This document shows positions 48,301-59,285 of a stretch of DNA of 64,000 nt, in pieces. Position 1 is the stretch's first letter; every line of letters begins with the position of its first letter. A program made the translations under genes and the position numbers. Source of the DNA: Valencia hispanica (taxonomy: Eukaryota; Chordata; Actinopteri; Cyprinodontiformes; Valenciidae); the NCBI GenBank assembly GCA_963556495.2, contig OY747710.1:38395000-38458999 (forward strand), read 5' to 3'. The notes under the pieces are model-generated. The model saw only the letters and a list, made by a program, of their open reading frames with translations, did not search any database and was not told the origin of the DNA.

Positions 48301-48494
48301 CAGAAGAAGTTGTAAAGGAAGCACCTACTGGTGAAAAATGGTATATACCACATCATGGTATTTACCACCCAAAGAAACCAGAAAAGCTTCGGGTTGTTTT
48401 CGATTGCTCAGCCAAGCATGAACGAGCATCTGCTCCCTGGTCCAGATATGATAAACAACCTCACAGGTGTCCTTATACGCTTTCGACAACATGA
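45375..48494 (+). CDS. BEL/Pao Gag-protease-start of RT (ORF part 1)
   Basis: This 1039-residue frame opens the retrotransposon polyprotein. Residues about 60-300 are charged and coiled-coil-like. About 355-560 is the capsid-like Gag region ([15 protein letters not shown]). About 579-650 is a Cys/His-rich nucleic-acid-binding region ([27 protein letters not shown]). About 705-820 is the aspartic protease with [11 protein letters not shown] in place of the common DTGS. The RT N-terminus begins near 950 and reads into [14 protein letters not shown] frame change near 48420 then makes the last ~20 residues spurious. The start is the first Met, 112 bp after the LTR. Later parts continue at 48331 and 49031. 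Confidence 0.9.
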   Translation: MADGKRTQDSSSSSVSTENIEEHFASPQMEKHNDKPLIEGTNISTEKKLDKSAKHTERATETHPEQLRRSERTKMPTEKMISYQKEELDKKEKRLISLYEQWKRIARKTREELKADITEEDMSALADNLEKRKNDVTELYTEIRNQVTPPPDLRRKIDACEAVTRDIIKVIHERITGIDGDFEAEYEQHRLRELLNRDYAYSIYGSTAAQSHISYRSSSSHTTSKRADLAAEVAAKETEYRIVQEERKQKEKIKALEEHQRKELEKLKAELDSLHAEKEMESARARLQAYDKEIRHETEPLLINMQHDQGNHNPAPQTSSVHSSHAAVLSAPVTVSELTQAMQDNITLNRLPTPQPTVFDGEPLHFIEWKKSFMSLIGQRGIPPADKLYYLKRYVSGPPLKCLEGTFFRNDEAAYQDAWKKLDQRYGQAFLIQRAFREKLTNWPKIHNKDAEGLRSFADFISACDSAIPHVNGLEILNDCEENQKLTQKLPDWAAARWNREVTKALMNGQEFPKLSEFAAFLQEKAEVACNPITSIHALRASEPSSEKRSSGDYKRNKASVLSTKTFVQLDKGSNSRLQCMLCQNSHRLHQCPDFLKRQLEERRTFVKDKKLCYGCLNQHHSVRECRQRLTCEICTKRHPTCLHDDNYSKDKAAERPVSRHNTSQRCISETTNAMALNVAREGQCATSMIVPVWVSSTTNPKVEKLVSALLDTQSDTAFIEKDLSEELQVESYPVKLKLTTMIGENAFIHSCRVIGLRVLGYNSATHIDLPPTYTKDHIPANREQIPTCDTAKQWGHLTKLRDDIPPLLSCEVGLLLGYNCSRVLAPRQVVLGKEDEPYAVQTVLGWSIVGTSGTCNQTNKVKSISHRASIKEMPPMTPFDAICALESDFKEAAVKDKTVSQDDLSFLKKLQESIKRNKQGHYEMPLPFKKRPSMPDNRLLAEIRLDQLKRKLSKNDKYREDYVKYMSDIIKRGEAEEVVKEAPTGEKWYIPHHGIYHPKKPEKLRVVFDCSAKHERASAPWSRYDKQPHRCPYTLSTT

Positions 48495-48993
48495 AATCGC
48501 CTTGATGTGTGACATTGAGAAGATGTTCCATCAATTCCAAGTATCACAGAGTGATCGTGATTACCTCCGCTTCCTGTGGTGGAAAAATGGAGACATGCAC
48601 AAACAGCCTCAAGAATACAGAATGGCTGTGCATCTCTTTGGAGCTGTGTCTTCTCCCGGATGTGCCAACTATGGCTTAAAAAATCTTGCCAAAGAAAACA
48701 GTATGGCTTATCCACTAGGCGCACAGTTCATTGCCAGAGATTTCTATGTGGACGATGGAGTCACAAGTGGGGAAACAGCAGAAAAGGGCATTCAGCTGGC
48801 CCAAGAGGCACGTGCAGTATGTGCTGAAGGTGGCCTGCGACTACACAAGTTTGTGTCAAACTGTACTGCAGTGCTGAACAGTATACCACCATCAGAACGT
48901 GCACCAAACATTGAATCAAGGAACATGGCTTTAAGTGAGACACACACAGAGCGAGCATTGGATATCTACTGGTGCATAGATAAGGACTTTTAA
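48331..48993 (+). pseudogene. BEL/Pao reverse transcriptase core (ORF part 2, other frame)
   Basis: From about 48420 the RT continues in the next frame with [59 protein letters not shown] and the intact catalytic box [12 protein letters not shown] near residue 139. The part before 48420 is an out-of-frame shadow. A run of four Ts near 48989 yields a stop after WCIDKDF, which looks like a one-base insertion, and the true frame resumes in part 3. All catalytic residues read here are present. Confidence 0.85.
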
Positions 48994-49030
48994 CATTACA
49001 CTGAAAAATCAGCCTTTCACGCGAAGAGGA

Positions 49031-51331
49031 ATGTTATCTACAGTCGCATCCATCTCTGATCCCTTGGGATTTGTAGCTCCATTCCTTCTTAAAGCAAAAT
49101 CCATGTTGCAAAAAATGTGCAGACAGGGAACAAGTTGGGATGAATCGCTGCCCCAAGATCTGACACCTCAGTGGGAACAATGGAAAGAAGATCTCACTAA
49201 CCTGGATCAGGCGAAAATATCCAGGTGCTACAAACCTGTATCATTCGGGAAGGTGGTCAAAAGGGAAATCCACCATTTCTCAGACGCCAGTGATATGGGA
49301 TATGGACAGTGTTCATACTTAAGACTCATAAGTGAAAAGGGAAATATACACTGTGCTTTTATAATCGGAAAATCTCGAGTCTCTCCCACAAAGATCACAA
49401 CCATTCCACGGCTAGAGTTAACCGCAGCCACAGTCTCTGTGACAGTGAGTGACATGCTCAGAGAAGAGCTACCTTATAAAAAGGTTGAAGAATTCTTCTG
49501 GACAGACTCTAAGGTTGTGTTAGGGTATATAAACAATGAAGCAAGACGTTTTCACACCTTCGTGGCAAACAGGGTGCAGAAGATAAGAAACAGCACAAAT
49601 CCCAAGCAGTGGGGTTATGTTTCCACAATGGATAACCCAGCAGACATTGCCTCAAGAGGCGCAACAGTGAATGAGTTGCTATCATCCAGATGGCTCAAAG
49701 GACCTACCTTTTTATGGGAAAAAGAAATCCTTTTCCCTGAAAAGGAAATAGTGGATCTCCCTGTCGGAGACCCAGAAATTAAAAGGGTACAAACATTACA
49801 TACTAACACTGCTGCACACTTCTATCTTGCAGACCGTCTAATCAAGTTTTCCTCTTGGAGTCGGGCTCTCAGCGCTGTTGCACGTATCAGAAGAAGACTC
49901 CAAAATGACAAATCCAATACTCATTCCACTGCAAAGGAAAGACAAGAAGCAGAGATCATGATCATTAAAGATCTCCAAAAACAAGCATATCCCGAAGAAA
50001 TGAAAACTCTGCGCAAAGGAAATGCTCTTCCACACAACCACAAACTACATCACCTGGATCCCTTTCTAGACAGCGAGGGTGTAATCAAGGTGGGAGGAAG
50101 ACTGAACAGCTCAACTATGGCTGCTTCATTCAAGCATCCGGCTGTTATTCCTGGACGTCATCATGTAGCAAAATTAATCATCGGTCATTTTCATGAAAAG
50201 GTTAGACATCAAGGCAAAGGCTTCACTATGAATGAAATCCGAGCTAATGGATTTTGGATTCCAGGATTAAGTCAGAGTGTCACTTCCTACATCCGCCAAT
50301 GTGTTTTCTGCAGGAAGCTGAGGAGACCAATGGAAGGTCAGAGAATGAGTGATCTACCTACAACACGGATGGAACCATCTCCTCCTTTCACAAACTGTGG
50401 GATGGACTGTTTTGGACCTTTCCTGACAAAAAACGGACGAAAACAACACAAGAGATACGGTCTGATCTTCACTTGCTTTAGCTCTCGTGCAATCCATTTG
50501 GAGATGGTAGATGATCTATCCACAGACGCATTTATTAATGGTCTGTGCTGCTTTATTGCACTCAGAGGCTCTGTAAAGCGAATTAACTGTGACCAAGGCA
50601 CCAATTTTGTGGGTGCAAAAAATGAATTGCATGCTGCTCTAAGGGAAGTTGATTCGGAAAGACTGACAGCTTTTCTTTCTGAAAAACAGTCTGAATTCAT
50701 CTTCAATGCACCTCATGCAAGTCATGCTGGAGGAGTGTGGGAGCCACACATAAGAACTGTAAGAAACGTTCTCAACGCCACCTTTGCTCTTTCCCCGGGT
50801 GGTCTCAATGATGCTTCTCTGCGAACCATCTTGTATGAAGCTGCAGCCATTGTGAACAACCGTCCTCTCACAACAGACAATTTGAATGATCCTAACAGTT
50901 TGGAGCCTCTTACCCCTAATCACCTCATCACCTTAAAGGCTACAGCTGCTCTACCCCCTCCAGGCAACTTCATAAGAGAGGATTTGTATGGAAGGAAAAG
51001 ATGGCGTCAGGTGCAGTACATGGTTGAACAGTTCTGGAGTCGGTGGAGGAAGGAGTATCTTCATAGCCTAATGCTCAGACAACGCTGGCATGCACCTAAG
51101 AGAAACATCAAAGTGGGTGATATTGTGATAGACTCAGAAGACATCCAGCCTAGATCAACATGGCGACTGGGAAGAGTTTCAGACACTATGACAGATAAGG
51201 ATGGACTTGTTAGAAGAGTTAAAGTTATTTTGTCAGATAGAAATCTGAACAAAAAAGGTGAACGTGTTAACAGAGTCTCTGTGGTTGTAAGACCAGTTCA
51301 CAAGTTAGTTCTGCTTCTAGAGATGCCTTAA
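49031..51331 (+). CDS. BEL/Pao RNase H and integrase (ORF part 3)
   Basis: This 766-residue frame starts just after the second frame break. Residues about 78-215 form RNase H (HHFSDASDMGYG, RLELTAA, EFFWTDSKVVLGY, NPADIASRG). The integrase zinc region follows near 385-428 (HEKVRHQG; CVFCRK). Its catalytic core has Asp in GMDCFGPF (about 458), Asp in NCDQGTNFVGA (about 520) and Glu in GGVWEPHIRTVR (about 567). The C-terminal region (about 640-766) with WRQVQYMVEQFWSRWRKEYL is the domain usually attached to Pao-type integrases. The Met at 49031 is only where the track frame begins. Translation would normally enter from upstream. Confidence 0.9.
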   Translation: MLSTVASISDPLGFVAPFLLKAKSMLQKMCRQGTSWDESLPQDLTPQWEQWKEDLTNLDQAKISRCYKPVSFGKVVKREIHHFSDASDMGYGQCSYLRLISEKGNIHCAFIIGKSRVSPTKITTIPRLELTAATVSVTVSDMLREELPYKKVEEFFWTDSKVVLGYINNEARRFHTFVANRVQKIRNSTNPKQWGYVSTMDNPADIASRGATVNELLSSRWLKGPTFLWEKEILFPEKEIVDLPVGDPEIKRVQTLHTNTAAHFYLADRLIKFSSWSRALSAVARIRRRLQNDKSNTHSTAKERQEAEIMIIKDLQKQAYPEEMKTLRKGNALPHNHKLHHLDPFLDSEGVIKVGGRLNSSTMAASFKHPAVIPGRHHVAKLIIGHFHEKVRHQGKGFTMNEIRANGFWIPGLSQSVTSYIRQCVFCRKLRRPMEGQRMSDLPTTRMEPSPPFTNCGMDCFGPFLTKNGRKQHKRYGLIFTCFSSRAIHLEMVDDLSTDAFINGLCCFIALRGSVKRINCDQGTNFVGAKNELHAALREVDSERLTAFLSEKQSEFIFNAPHASHAGGVWEPHIRTVRNVLNATFALSPGGLNDASLRTILYEAAAIVNNRPLTTDNLNDPNSLEPLTPNHLITLKATAALPPPGNFIREDLYGRKRWRQVQYMVEQFWSRWRKEYLHSLMLRQRWHAPKRNIKVGDIVIDSEDIQPRSTWRLGRVSDTMTDKDGLVRRVKVILSDRNLNKKGERVNRVSVVVRPVHKLVLLLEMP

Positions 51332-51448
51332 GTATAGTGAAGCAGTTAAGATGTATTTTATTGTTCTGAAGTTTAAAAAAAAAAATCAAAAAAATCATTA
51401 ATTTTATTTTACATAAAACAAAAACTAAATATAATTTTTTGGTGGGAG

Positions 51449-51901
51449 TGTAATGGCTGTTAAACAAGAACAGTTCAATTTAAAAAGGATAGTTTACATC
51501 TTATAGTGCTTTATTATGGAATTTCCGCTTAAACCAAAGGTATTTTATTTTGAAGCACACGTATGGTTACCAGGACGGAAATATATAACAAACGAAGCAT
51601 GGTGCAAGCAAAATCAAAGTGGAATAAAAGGTTTAAAGGTTTAGCACCGGTCAGAAAGGAGGAACAAGGTAAACAAATGTTTAATGGTTTTTAGAAAGGG
51701 TGTCTTCTTGATTGTTATTAGTGTAATTTGCTGTAATTTGGAATTATAGAGATGGAAAAGTGACACTTTGTTATTTTCTTTCATGTGTGCTAATTCAGCT
51801 CTTACGTTGGTTGAAGTTGGAATACAAAAGGACAAGGTTCAAATAAAATCATACTGCTAAAACCATCAGTAAGGCTCATCTTTGTCTGACTGGGAGCTAC
51901 A
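51449..51901 (+). repeat. BEL/Pao 3' LTR (453 bp)
   Basis: Same sequence as the 5' LTR except for two substitutions. It is preceded by the polypurine tract GGTGGGAG and followed by the CTATC duplication at 51902-51906. The AATAAAA in its last third may be the polyadenylation signal. Confidence 0.95.
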
Positions 51902-52299
51902 CTATCATTAATGTCCCAGTCTGCTTTGATGCACGGAATTTATCGTGTGGTTTTCCTACTACCCCCATTTGGTGAATAGATTATCACGGTGGAATAGTTA
52001 GTATAGCAGAGAAGCTATCCCACTTTCATTAAGACCCATTACAAAGCTATAGAAATGTCATGTCATTAAATACGATAAACAGTGATTATGGAACAGTTCT
52101 GCGTCTTCCTTATCCCGTTAAAAAACATATTACAGTATGTAACCATATTCCGTCCGTTCAAAAAAAAAAGTGGCACTGACTGTTCTAGTTTGTTACAAGC
52201 AGCATTGACCGTCAGGCAGGTAGCTAACATAAACATTTCTTTTACACCATTTGTACAAGACAAGTAGAGCTATTTTATCCAGTGTAATTTATGACTTAC

Positions 52300-52800
52300 C
52301 ACTATCTTGTTTTTTTCTTAGCCTCCTCTTCCTTTTTCTTCTTTCTCTTCTTCCTGATGGATAATTCCGCTTCATTATGACTCCCGAGGTTTTGTATTTT
52401 GCCGGTATCCAGTATATCGACATACTTTTCAGTTGGCAAACATTGCTGTAAAGAAAAAAAAATAAATTGGTCTTATATAATATTCTAACTATTGAGAAAC
52501 TTTTAATTGAAAATAACAGAAGTAAACTCTTGAAATGTATTACTGTTCTTTTCTTTTTATGAAGATGCATTCATTTAGAGATTGCTTTCTGAAATTGGAG
52601 GTAACATACTTTCTTTTCTTTTTTTTTTGCTCTTCTGAAGAAGCAGTGGAATCTGTCCATTATTCACTTCCACACACCGATGATACAAATTATTGTTAGA
52701 AAAATAAAAAGGGTACACCCCAGTGATGACAAAAAATGAAATACATCTAACCTCTGATGCTTTCTTTGATGGAGCTTCATCAGCTTCTGCTAACAATCTG
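52300..52800 (-). other. Possible Lys-rich exons of an unknown gene
   Basis: On the minus strand, a segment ending in a good donor (GATAGTG|GTAAGT, near 52303) and starting after a strong acceptor (TTTCTTTACAG, near 52446) reads PTEKYVDILDTGKIQNLGS then a Lys/Glu-rich run. Upstream frames with EVNNGQIPLLLQKSKKK and LLAEADEAPSKKASE end at donor-like GT sites. This could be part of an unrecognised host gene or a decayed copy. I cannot name it. Confidence 0.25.
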
Positions 52801-52805
52801 CTGAT

Positions 52806-52860
52806 CTGACATGCTAAGATCTATGGGAACACTCGCAATAACAACCTGGAAGTTACCTTG
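52806..52860 (+). pseudogene. Lectin array copy F: end of a fucolectin exon
   Basis: ATGCTAAGATCTATGGGAAC followed by ACTCGCAATAACAACCTGG aligns with the end of the first fucolectin exon of copies C and D (GCTAAGATCTAC...AACTCTCGTCAGAACAAC). The match continues weakly into the intron (TTACCTT). It is a short, indel-bearing relic. Confidence 0.45.
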
Positions 52861-54369
52861 ATATTATAAATTTTGTGTTTTCAGACTTTGGCTTCTCCAG
52901 GATTTTCAACTTAAGCCCTTAATGTCATCCATCTGTAAAAGACCTGTGCGAAGGCTATTTTCTTCAGCTTGTCCAGAAAGACAATCAATCAGACACTGCA
53001 CTGGACACAAATGTTGTTGTGTTTGTGTCTTTCGTCTGATTTCAGATGGGCTGGGCCAATCTGCATGTGCTCAGGGGGTTTAGGCTGAGATGGAGGGTTG
53101 GGAGTGTCCAAATAGGCTCAGGAGTTGTTGGTTTGGAAATTCTGGGTAAGTTTCAGTGTTTTTCTTTATTATGGTCTCAGATGTGATTATCAGCACATGT
53201 GGATAAATTAATTAAATGTTCTAAAGAGAGACCTTTGCTACATATCTTCCCCATTCTCTCTCTGCCCATTTCCTCTCTGTTTACTATCAAATGAAGGCCT
53301 CTAATCCACAAAACCTTCCAGAAAATGGGACAAATAAGCAAAACAGACAAGATGTGTGTATTTTCATTGTAGCGTACACAACATTTGCTGATTGTATTAG
53401 AGTAAGGAACTGTTTTAGGGTTCAATAACCCTTAGTTGTTAAACTGTAAGATTTGCTGCACATTTAAACAGCGGTAACTTGGAACCGTTATTTTCAAACC
53501 GTCAATAATGACAGAAGAGAAATAAATTCAAATTCAGGTGTTACCAAGAAATTGGATCTTAGAAAAAAGTGTTCTACAACCAATTCAAACACTGGAAAGA
53601 ATAAAGATATAAAAAGACACTCAAATTAAAAATGAAACCAATGAAAATGATAATAACATTAATTAAACAACTTAATTTTGACATAAATATGCCTGCCTGA
53701 TATTTGGTGGTAGATTGGTCTATAGTCTTAGTGCCTGACATGAAAATTAAAAATAAAAGTTGAAAACAGATAATTACATCACAACAATTTAACATTAGAT
53801 TTTGCATGTTTAGATGGTTTCTGGCTTTAACGCACCTGATTCAGATGACTGCAGTTCAGTAAAGTCTATCAGCCGAATCAGGAGTTCTGGAGCAGGAAAA
53901 CACCTAAAACATGCAGAGCAGTGTGCCTTAAAGAGCAGGGTTAAACGATGCTGATTTATTGAGAGCACATCTTGGTTTTAATGAGATATAAATCTTGTTA
54001 TATCACGTTGCATCAGTCGTTTTAATGACATTCTGCTCCTAGATTTATTTCTCAGCTCTGGCAGTTTTTGTTTCTGCGTTTAGATGAACAATCCAAAAAG
54101 GTAACACACCAAAGGGTAAACAATTTTATGAAAAATAATAAATTACACGTGACTCTAGATTTTCACAGAGTAATGTTTTCATATGTTCATTATTTGAATG
54201 TACATTTTGAGCTCCCTCACGGCCGGGAACCTTTCGTCCCGGAACCCAACATTTAACATATGTTTCATCGGTACAGCTCACGACGGACTGGGTGACTATT
54301 TCCAGGAGCAAACTGTGGATCCAGGTTTTTAGTTGTATTAGATCCGTTTACGACGCTTTTTGTGTCCTG
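52861..54369. other. Spacer with a copy of the lectin upstream block at about 53500-53560
   Basis: TAAATTCAAATTCAGGTGTTACCAAGAAATTGGATCTTA (53522-53560) aligns with the flank of lectin copy D at 38500-38538, but no lectin exons follow. The remainder, up to the C8orf76 start, shows nothing. Confidence 0.4.
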
Positions 54370-56982
54370 ATGGAGATATTCGGCAGCGCGTTTGATGACT
54401 CTGTGTTTTTAGAGAGCAGAGAGCGGGTGTGTGACTCTCAGACGTCTTATAACGCCAAACTGTGTGAACCAGAGGTGAGACTCTCTGCAGGAGGATGTTT
54501 ATCAACGGTGCTGCTGCTGTTTTAAGTGATTTTTATTGTTTTATTGATCTCATTAAAAGGGGTGAATCATGACGTAACTGTTTAGTTTAATTTAATTTGA
54601 ACCTCGTGGTAAAGACGCAGCTTGTTTCCGTAAAGATCCTGACACGAAATTTGAATAAAGTCACTTTTGTTTTGTGACAGCGCTCTGAAGGGTAATTCTG
54701 CAAACAATAGGATTAATAAAGTATGTTGTTTTTATTTTATTTGTGAAGTAATGGAATGACTCAAACACGCAAGGCACGTTTTTCTTAACTTTACTTACTT
54801 CGTTTGAATAATCCGGATTTGGAGAATGGTAAACATGATATTTGCACTTTATGGGTAATAAATCAGGCGTGTCCTTCTCTTTCTCCTCGCAGTGGTTTTG
54901 TGAGAGGACCGCTCTTGACACGGATGATTCATTGGAGAAGCAGAAAGTGTTTAAATTCAGAGGTGACCTGGCTTTGAGACAAGGGAACTACCAGGTAGCT
55001 GAAGTTCTTTCGTCTTCTTTCACTCACTAAAAAGGTGAATTCTAAATCAGAGTTTGCTAAACTGAGCTGCAACTGGAACGTTGCAACCAAAATGTATTAT
55101 TTATTTGCTTTGCAGTTTAAATTGGATAACAGAGAAGAGTGTGGAGGTGAAAATGTTTTCTATAATATCTGAAAACAAGGCATTTATATGCTTAAATACA
55201 GATTTTATGAATGACCAGAAATGCATCTAGCCATTGCACAAAGAAGGTTTTCATGGAACCAGGCCAAACTGACTTGCAAATCTTTTAACCGAACACTTTC
55301 AGCTCTTATTTAGTAAAATGTAAACATGTGAAGCAATGGATTACATCTTTTATGCTTTGACTACAGTAATAATATCTTTACCCGCAAGCCATTTCGGTTT
55401 AAAGCCAAATAATTGCTGGACTTTAATTCTGTGTCATGCTGCCTCGTTCAGAGAGCTTTAGATGCATACAGCAGCTGCCTGCAGTGGATCGCAGACAACA
55501 ACTTGACAATCAGGCGAGATGTCCTGGAGGGAATGGCTCGATGCTGTACCAAGCTGGGACAAAGGGAGCAGGCCCTGGAGTTAGCTGAATTACTGGTAAA
55601 AAAAAATTTTAAATTACAAAGGCTTTTCCTAAAATTGCCTGCTATCATAGTTATTCTCAACTCTTTACTATTTTTAAGTTTTATACTTACATTTTTTTTT
55701 TTTACATAAAATGGATTGTCTGACTGTCAGTTGGCTGATGTTGTATTTATGTTTTTATCTATTCAATGTTTTTTTTTTAAATCAAAGCGGAATTTCTTCA
55801 CATTAATATTTTAGAGATTTGTTTTAAAACAAATAAGCTTAATTTTTTGCATTTCCTATTAATGACTGACAGCAACAGCTCCCTCAAAGCAGCTTTTACT
55901 CGGATTGTGTTCTGTATCTGCAGAACAAGGAAGTCTCCAACACCTGTCACCTGACCAGCCTCCTGCTGCTTAAGGTCCGTATCAAATAAAACCCTTTTAT
56001 TTTCCATAATTCAGATTTTTTTTAATACTAAGTGTGATGATAACTTTAAATATGAACATGTCCTAAAGGTCAGCATCTACCGACATTTTGGCTCTGTGGG
56101 GTCCCAGATGTCATGTTTGCAGCAGCTATGCAGCCTTCTGCCCTTTAACCCCTGGCACTGGTTTAGCCTGGGTCAGATGTGTTTACAGCTGCTGGACAGC
56201 CACCCAAATACAGGTACAGTTAAGTTCTGTTTTTTTTTATTTATTGCGTTTCAATTTAGTTCAATATACATAGATTCATCAAATGCCACTCTTGGTCCAG
56301 AACGTACATCAGAGGCTGTGAATGGAGATGCTGAGGAGCACCAGGAGGGGGCAGCAGAGCTCACTGAGAACAGAATCTGGCTAACAGCTTGTATCTGTTT
56401 CATCAGAACAAGGTAACGCTTTCAAATAAAGCTGCTGCATTGACATAGCTTATATCACACCCATCTAATGACGCATTAAAACAACATGAAAACAAAGTTA
56501 GTTATTATTTAACAGTAAAAAATGCCTGGACACAGCAGCAAGGGATAAAAAAAAGAAACATTTCCTCGAACATAATACGCCTGTCCTGTATATTGCTTTT
56601 CCTCCAGACTCCTGCTGAGAATCCTCCGCCAGCAGCAGTCCTCCTTCGTGTTGCAGCGCAGCAAAAGGGCTCTGCATGTCACAGAAGAGGCTCTGCAGCG
56701 ACTGAACCCCAAAGAAACAACGCTGCAGGCTCTCACCGAGGTGGGAACACAAGCATGAAGCTTTATCCCTAGAGAGTCCAGAGCTAGCTTCAGCTGGAAC
56801 CTTGTGTCTCTTTGATTATCCAGGTGATGTCGGAGGACCTGGTCCCAGAGAAAATGAGGGAGGACTACCAGGATGGGGAGAGCTTGACCTCTGTGTGTTT
56901 GCAGAGCTTCAGAGAGCGCTGGTGGAACAGCGTTTTACTGACAGGAGTGTTTCAGACTGATGGGCCACTGCTTAAACCTTAA
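54370..56982 (+). CDS. c8orf76: C8orf76 orthologue (TPR-like protein of unknown function)
   Basis: Eight exons (54370-54474, 54893-54994, 55452-55595, 55924-55974, 56069-56213, 56274-56412, 56608-56740, 56824-56982) with matching phases give 325 residues, somewhat shorter than my recollection of ~380 for human. Hallmarks in order are MEIFGSAFDDSVFLE, YNAKLCEPE-WF, FRGDLALRQGNYQRALDAYS, RRDVLEGMARCCTKLGQREQ, LLPFNPWHWFSLGQMCL, ACICFIRTRLLLRIL and VMSEDLVPEKMRED. Helical pairs in the first half are TPR-like. Biochemical function is not established in the family. The start at 54370 fits the family N-terminus, although an in-frame Met lies upstream at 54292. The acceptor of exon 6 (ATACATAG) is weak. 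It converges with FAM83A. Confidence 0.88.
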
Positions 56983-57096
56983 TGCTCCTGTAATGAGTGT
57001 TTACAGCGATGCTGGCAGACGGGAGACACAGAAGACGTTTCAAACAAATATTTATTTCAGACTCTTATAAATTCACAAATAATATAGCACTAGTTG

Positions 57097-57131
<35 letters not shown>

Positions 57132-58217
57132 ACTAGTGGTTTATACCAGTGTTGCAGTATATTTAGGTTTTTTGGATGACCAAAGAGCAAGTAATGTGAA
57201 TGTGGTGATTAAGAGTAAAGGTACCTCAGGTTATTACATGTACAACACAATGTGCTCTGTAAGTGATCAGTTTTGTTTATATTTTATTATCTATGTTTAT
57301 TTGGTTTTTTTTCCCTCGAAGAATTGTCATATATTACCATTTAAATGTTTTTTAAACAATGTATTTTTATTTTATTTTTTTTACGTGTCCTGTTTGGCAG
57401 TGTGGAGCTCAGAATTGGTGTCTGAGTACCAAGTAAAAGCCCAACAGATTTACTTACACAAGCGGAGCAGTGCAGCTTTTGCTATAGTACTCCACTTGAT
57501 ATATGTGTGAGAAATCTTTATTATGAATTGCTGGGGGGTTTTATTTTCTGATGTTATGGACACGGAGATGGAAAATTAAGGGGAAGAAAGAAGATGAAGA
57601 AGAGAGGTAGGAAACAAAAAGTCAAGAGAGAGGGTGAGTTGAAAATACAAGAGAGGAAGGGGAACAAAGAAAACACAGGAAGACATTGAAGTCTGCCTCC
57701 ATACCCACAGGACGGCAGAGAGAGGGGGAAAAAACAAAACGAACCAAACATCGTGAACTAAGAACTAAACAACCACATCACACAAAAATGGATATAAAAA
57801 TAGAACAATGTCACAGAAAAACTCATGATACCGATTAATCAAGCTCTAGTACTGATAACCTCAGCCCAAGAATATAGCTGTAAACACCAGAGACCCCACA
57901 TCTATGTGTGTGTGTGAGCATGCTGGTGCAGATAAGGATTCTCCATAAGAGTGTTCGATAGCTGGTGTGAGCAGGCATCAATCCGTCTCCCAGCAATCGA
58001 TGCAGACATGAAGGAGATCGGAGCCAAGACGTCCAAAGGACCCCCGGCCGCAGCCGGATGCCATGCGCCACCCTAGGCCAATCCCCACGTCGGGGCGCCC
58101 CCCCGATAGCCGCAGCAGACGGACAGCATCCCCAGGCCGGGCTCAGCCAGCACCTGGACACCAAGTTGTACCAGCTCCCGAGTCCTGATCCCGCGCAACG
58201 CAGAGCGCCGAGACCAG
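56983..58217. other. C8orf76 downstream region with microsatellite and GC-rich repeat
   Basis: An (ATT)n run lies at about 57099-57130. A purine-rich tract spans 57560-57760. A GC-rich block at about 57990-58217, with no frame of recognisable function, resembles a dispersed repeat into which the next Harbinger element inserted. Confidence 0.4.
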
Positions 58218-58366
58218 GGGCCTGTACCATGAAGGTGGCTCAACAAACTCGGGGTTACAGGATTGGTTTTGAATCGACAAAACCAAACCGATGCAATCAG
58301 GCTTAATTGGTACCATGACGCAGGTTATCAACTTTCTCTGTCAACTCAGGCTTTGATCCTTAAACT

Positions 58367-58671
58367 ATGATTAATCCACAGGCGCGTGCACATAAGAGTG
58401 ACGACGACACAGAACAACCAATCGCGTTCGATATGGATAGAGCGAGAGCTATCTACTTTTCAACGGAGGAGCAAGAGATTATTCTCCAGAAATATGAAGA
58501 ATTTAGAAATATTTTTCAAGCACGCAGTAACACTGTATCTGCTGCCAAAGCAAGAGAACAATCGTGGAGGAAGATTGCTGATTGTGTTAATGCGCGGGTT
58601 AAACAATTAATGTACATTTAAGTAGGCTAAGCCTATTAAAATATATTAAATGCTTAAATGAAAATGTATTC

Positions 58672-58734
<63 letters not shown>

Positions 58735-59036
58735 GTGTGTAGATGTATGTGAAAGTATAGGCTATTACATCCTAAGAAAGATTGATATTCATTAATTTTC
58801 AGATGCAACCCCAACTCCAAACGGTCTTGGCAGCAGATCAAGACAAAATATAAAAATATAATTCAAAGTGGTGAGTATTTACCATATTTTTTATTATTTT
58901 CTTAGAACATTTAATCACAAACACTTGTTTGCAGCAAACAGAAATAAATGTGAAATAAGGAAAACTGGGGGAGGGCCACCTCCTCAAGATGACACTGTGG
59001 CAGAGGAGTTGGCTCTGAGCAACAAGGGGCGGCCGA
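58367..59036 (+). pseudogene. Harbinger Myb/SANT-like accessory gene, 3' truncated
   Basis: Exon 1 (58367 to about 58611) encodes YFSTEEQEIILQKYEEFRNI and KAREQSWRKIADCVNAR. Exon 2 (about 58802-58870) encodes CNPNSKRSWQQIKTKYKNI, completing the three-helix Myb/SANT fold. Exon 3 (from about 58935) encodes EIRKTGGGPPPQDDTVAEEL and GRPIMDGI, the usual linker of this family. The frame then runs into the truncated transposase gene on the other strand. This protein normally binds the element ends and guides the transposase. Exon borders were placed by eye. Confidence 0.7.
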
Positions 59037-59285
59037 TTATGGATGGGATTGCATGTGCTGTACAGTCAGGGCATGGCTTCGACGAGTCACATTTGTTATG
59101 TGCGGCTCAAGAAGCTCACAGAGATGAGACATTCCTTCCGCGGAAAATCTGTATCTTTCATACAAGTACGCATCAGGAAAGTCAAATGGATTTTGTCTGT
59201 CCCTAAAAACTCGTTCTCTACGAAGTGCTCGTCTAACAATTTGCGCGGAGATGTCCACAGGATTAGGGAGAAAAGGTGAAGCCAT
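59037..59285 (-). pseudogene. Harbinger transposase N-terminus only
   Basis: The minus-strand frame from 59285 reads MASPFLPNPVDISAQIVRR, RVFRDRQNPFDFPDAYLYER and YRFSAEGMSHLCELLEPHI. This is the conserved N-terminal region of HARBI1-like transposases. It stops at residue ~80, right after SHALTVQ, where the deletion joins the Myb-like gene. All catalytic DDE residues are missing. Confidence 0.8.

Larger units (their letters stand above)
44811..51901 (+). mobile_element. BEL/Pao LTR retrotransposon, young insertion
   Basis: The element is complete at 7.1 kb: 5' LTR, gag-protease-RT-RNase H-integrase region, a polypurine tract GGTGGGAG at 51441-51448, 3' LTR, and a 5-bp duplication CTATC at 44806-44810 and 51902-51906, the BEL/Pao size. 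Order PR-RT-RH-IN, a DTQS protease and a C-terminal region after integrase support BEL/Pao. No envelope-like frame follows. LTRs differ at 2 of 453 positions, so insertion is recent, yet the long ORF is split by two frameshifts. Confidence 0.92.

Noticed and set aside
48331..48420. Start of an independent RT gene at 48331
   Set aside because: The first part of that frame is a shadow of the Gag-protease-RT frame. True RT sequence enters only after about 48420.
44811..51901. Endogenous retrovirus with envelope
   Set aside because: No envelope-like frame lies between integrase and the 3' LTR. Domain order and protease type fit BEL/Pao.
54292..54369. Upstream in-frame Met as start of C8orf76
   Set aside because: The extra residues do not resemble the family N-terminus, while the Met at 54370 aligns with it.
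58599..58841. Minus-strand frame with Tyr/Ile repeats
   Set aside because: It is a translation of the (TA)n microsatellite in the Myb-like gene intron.
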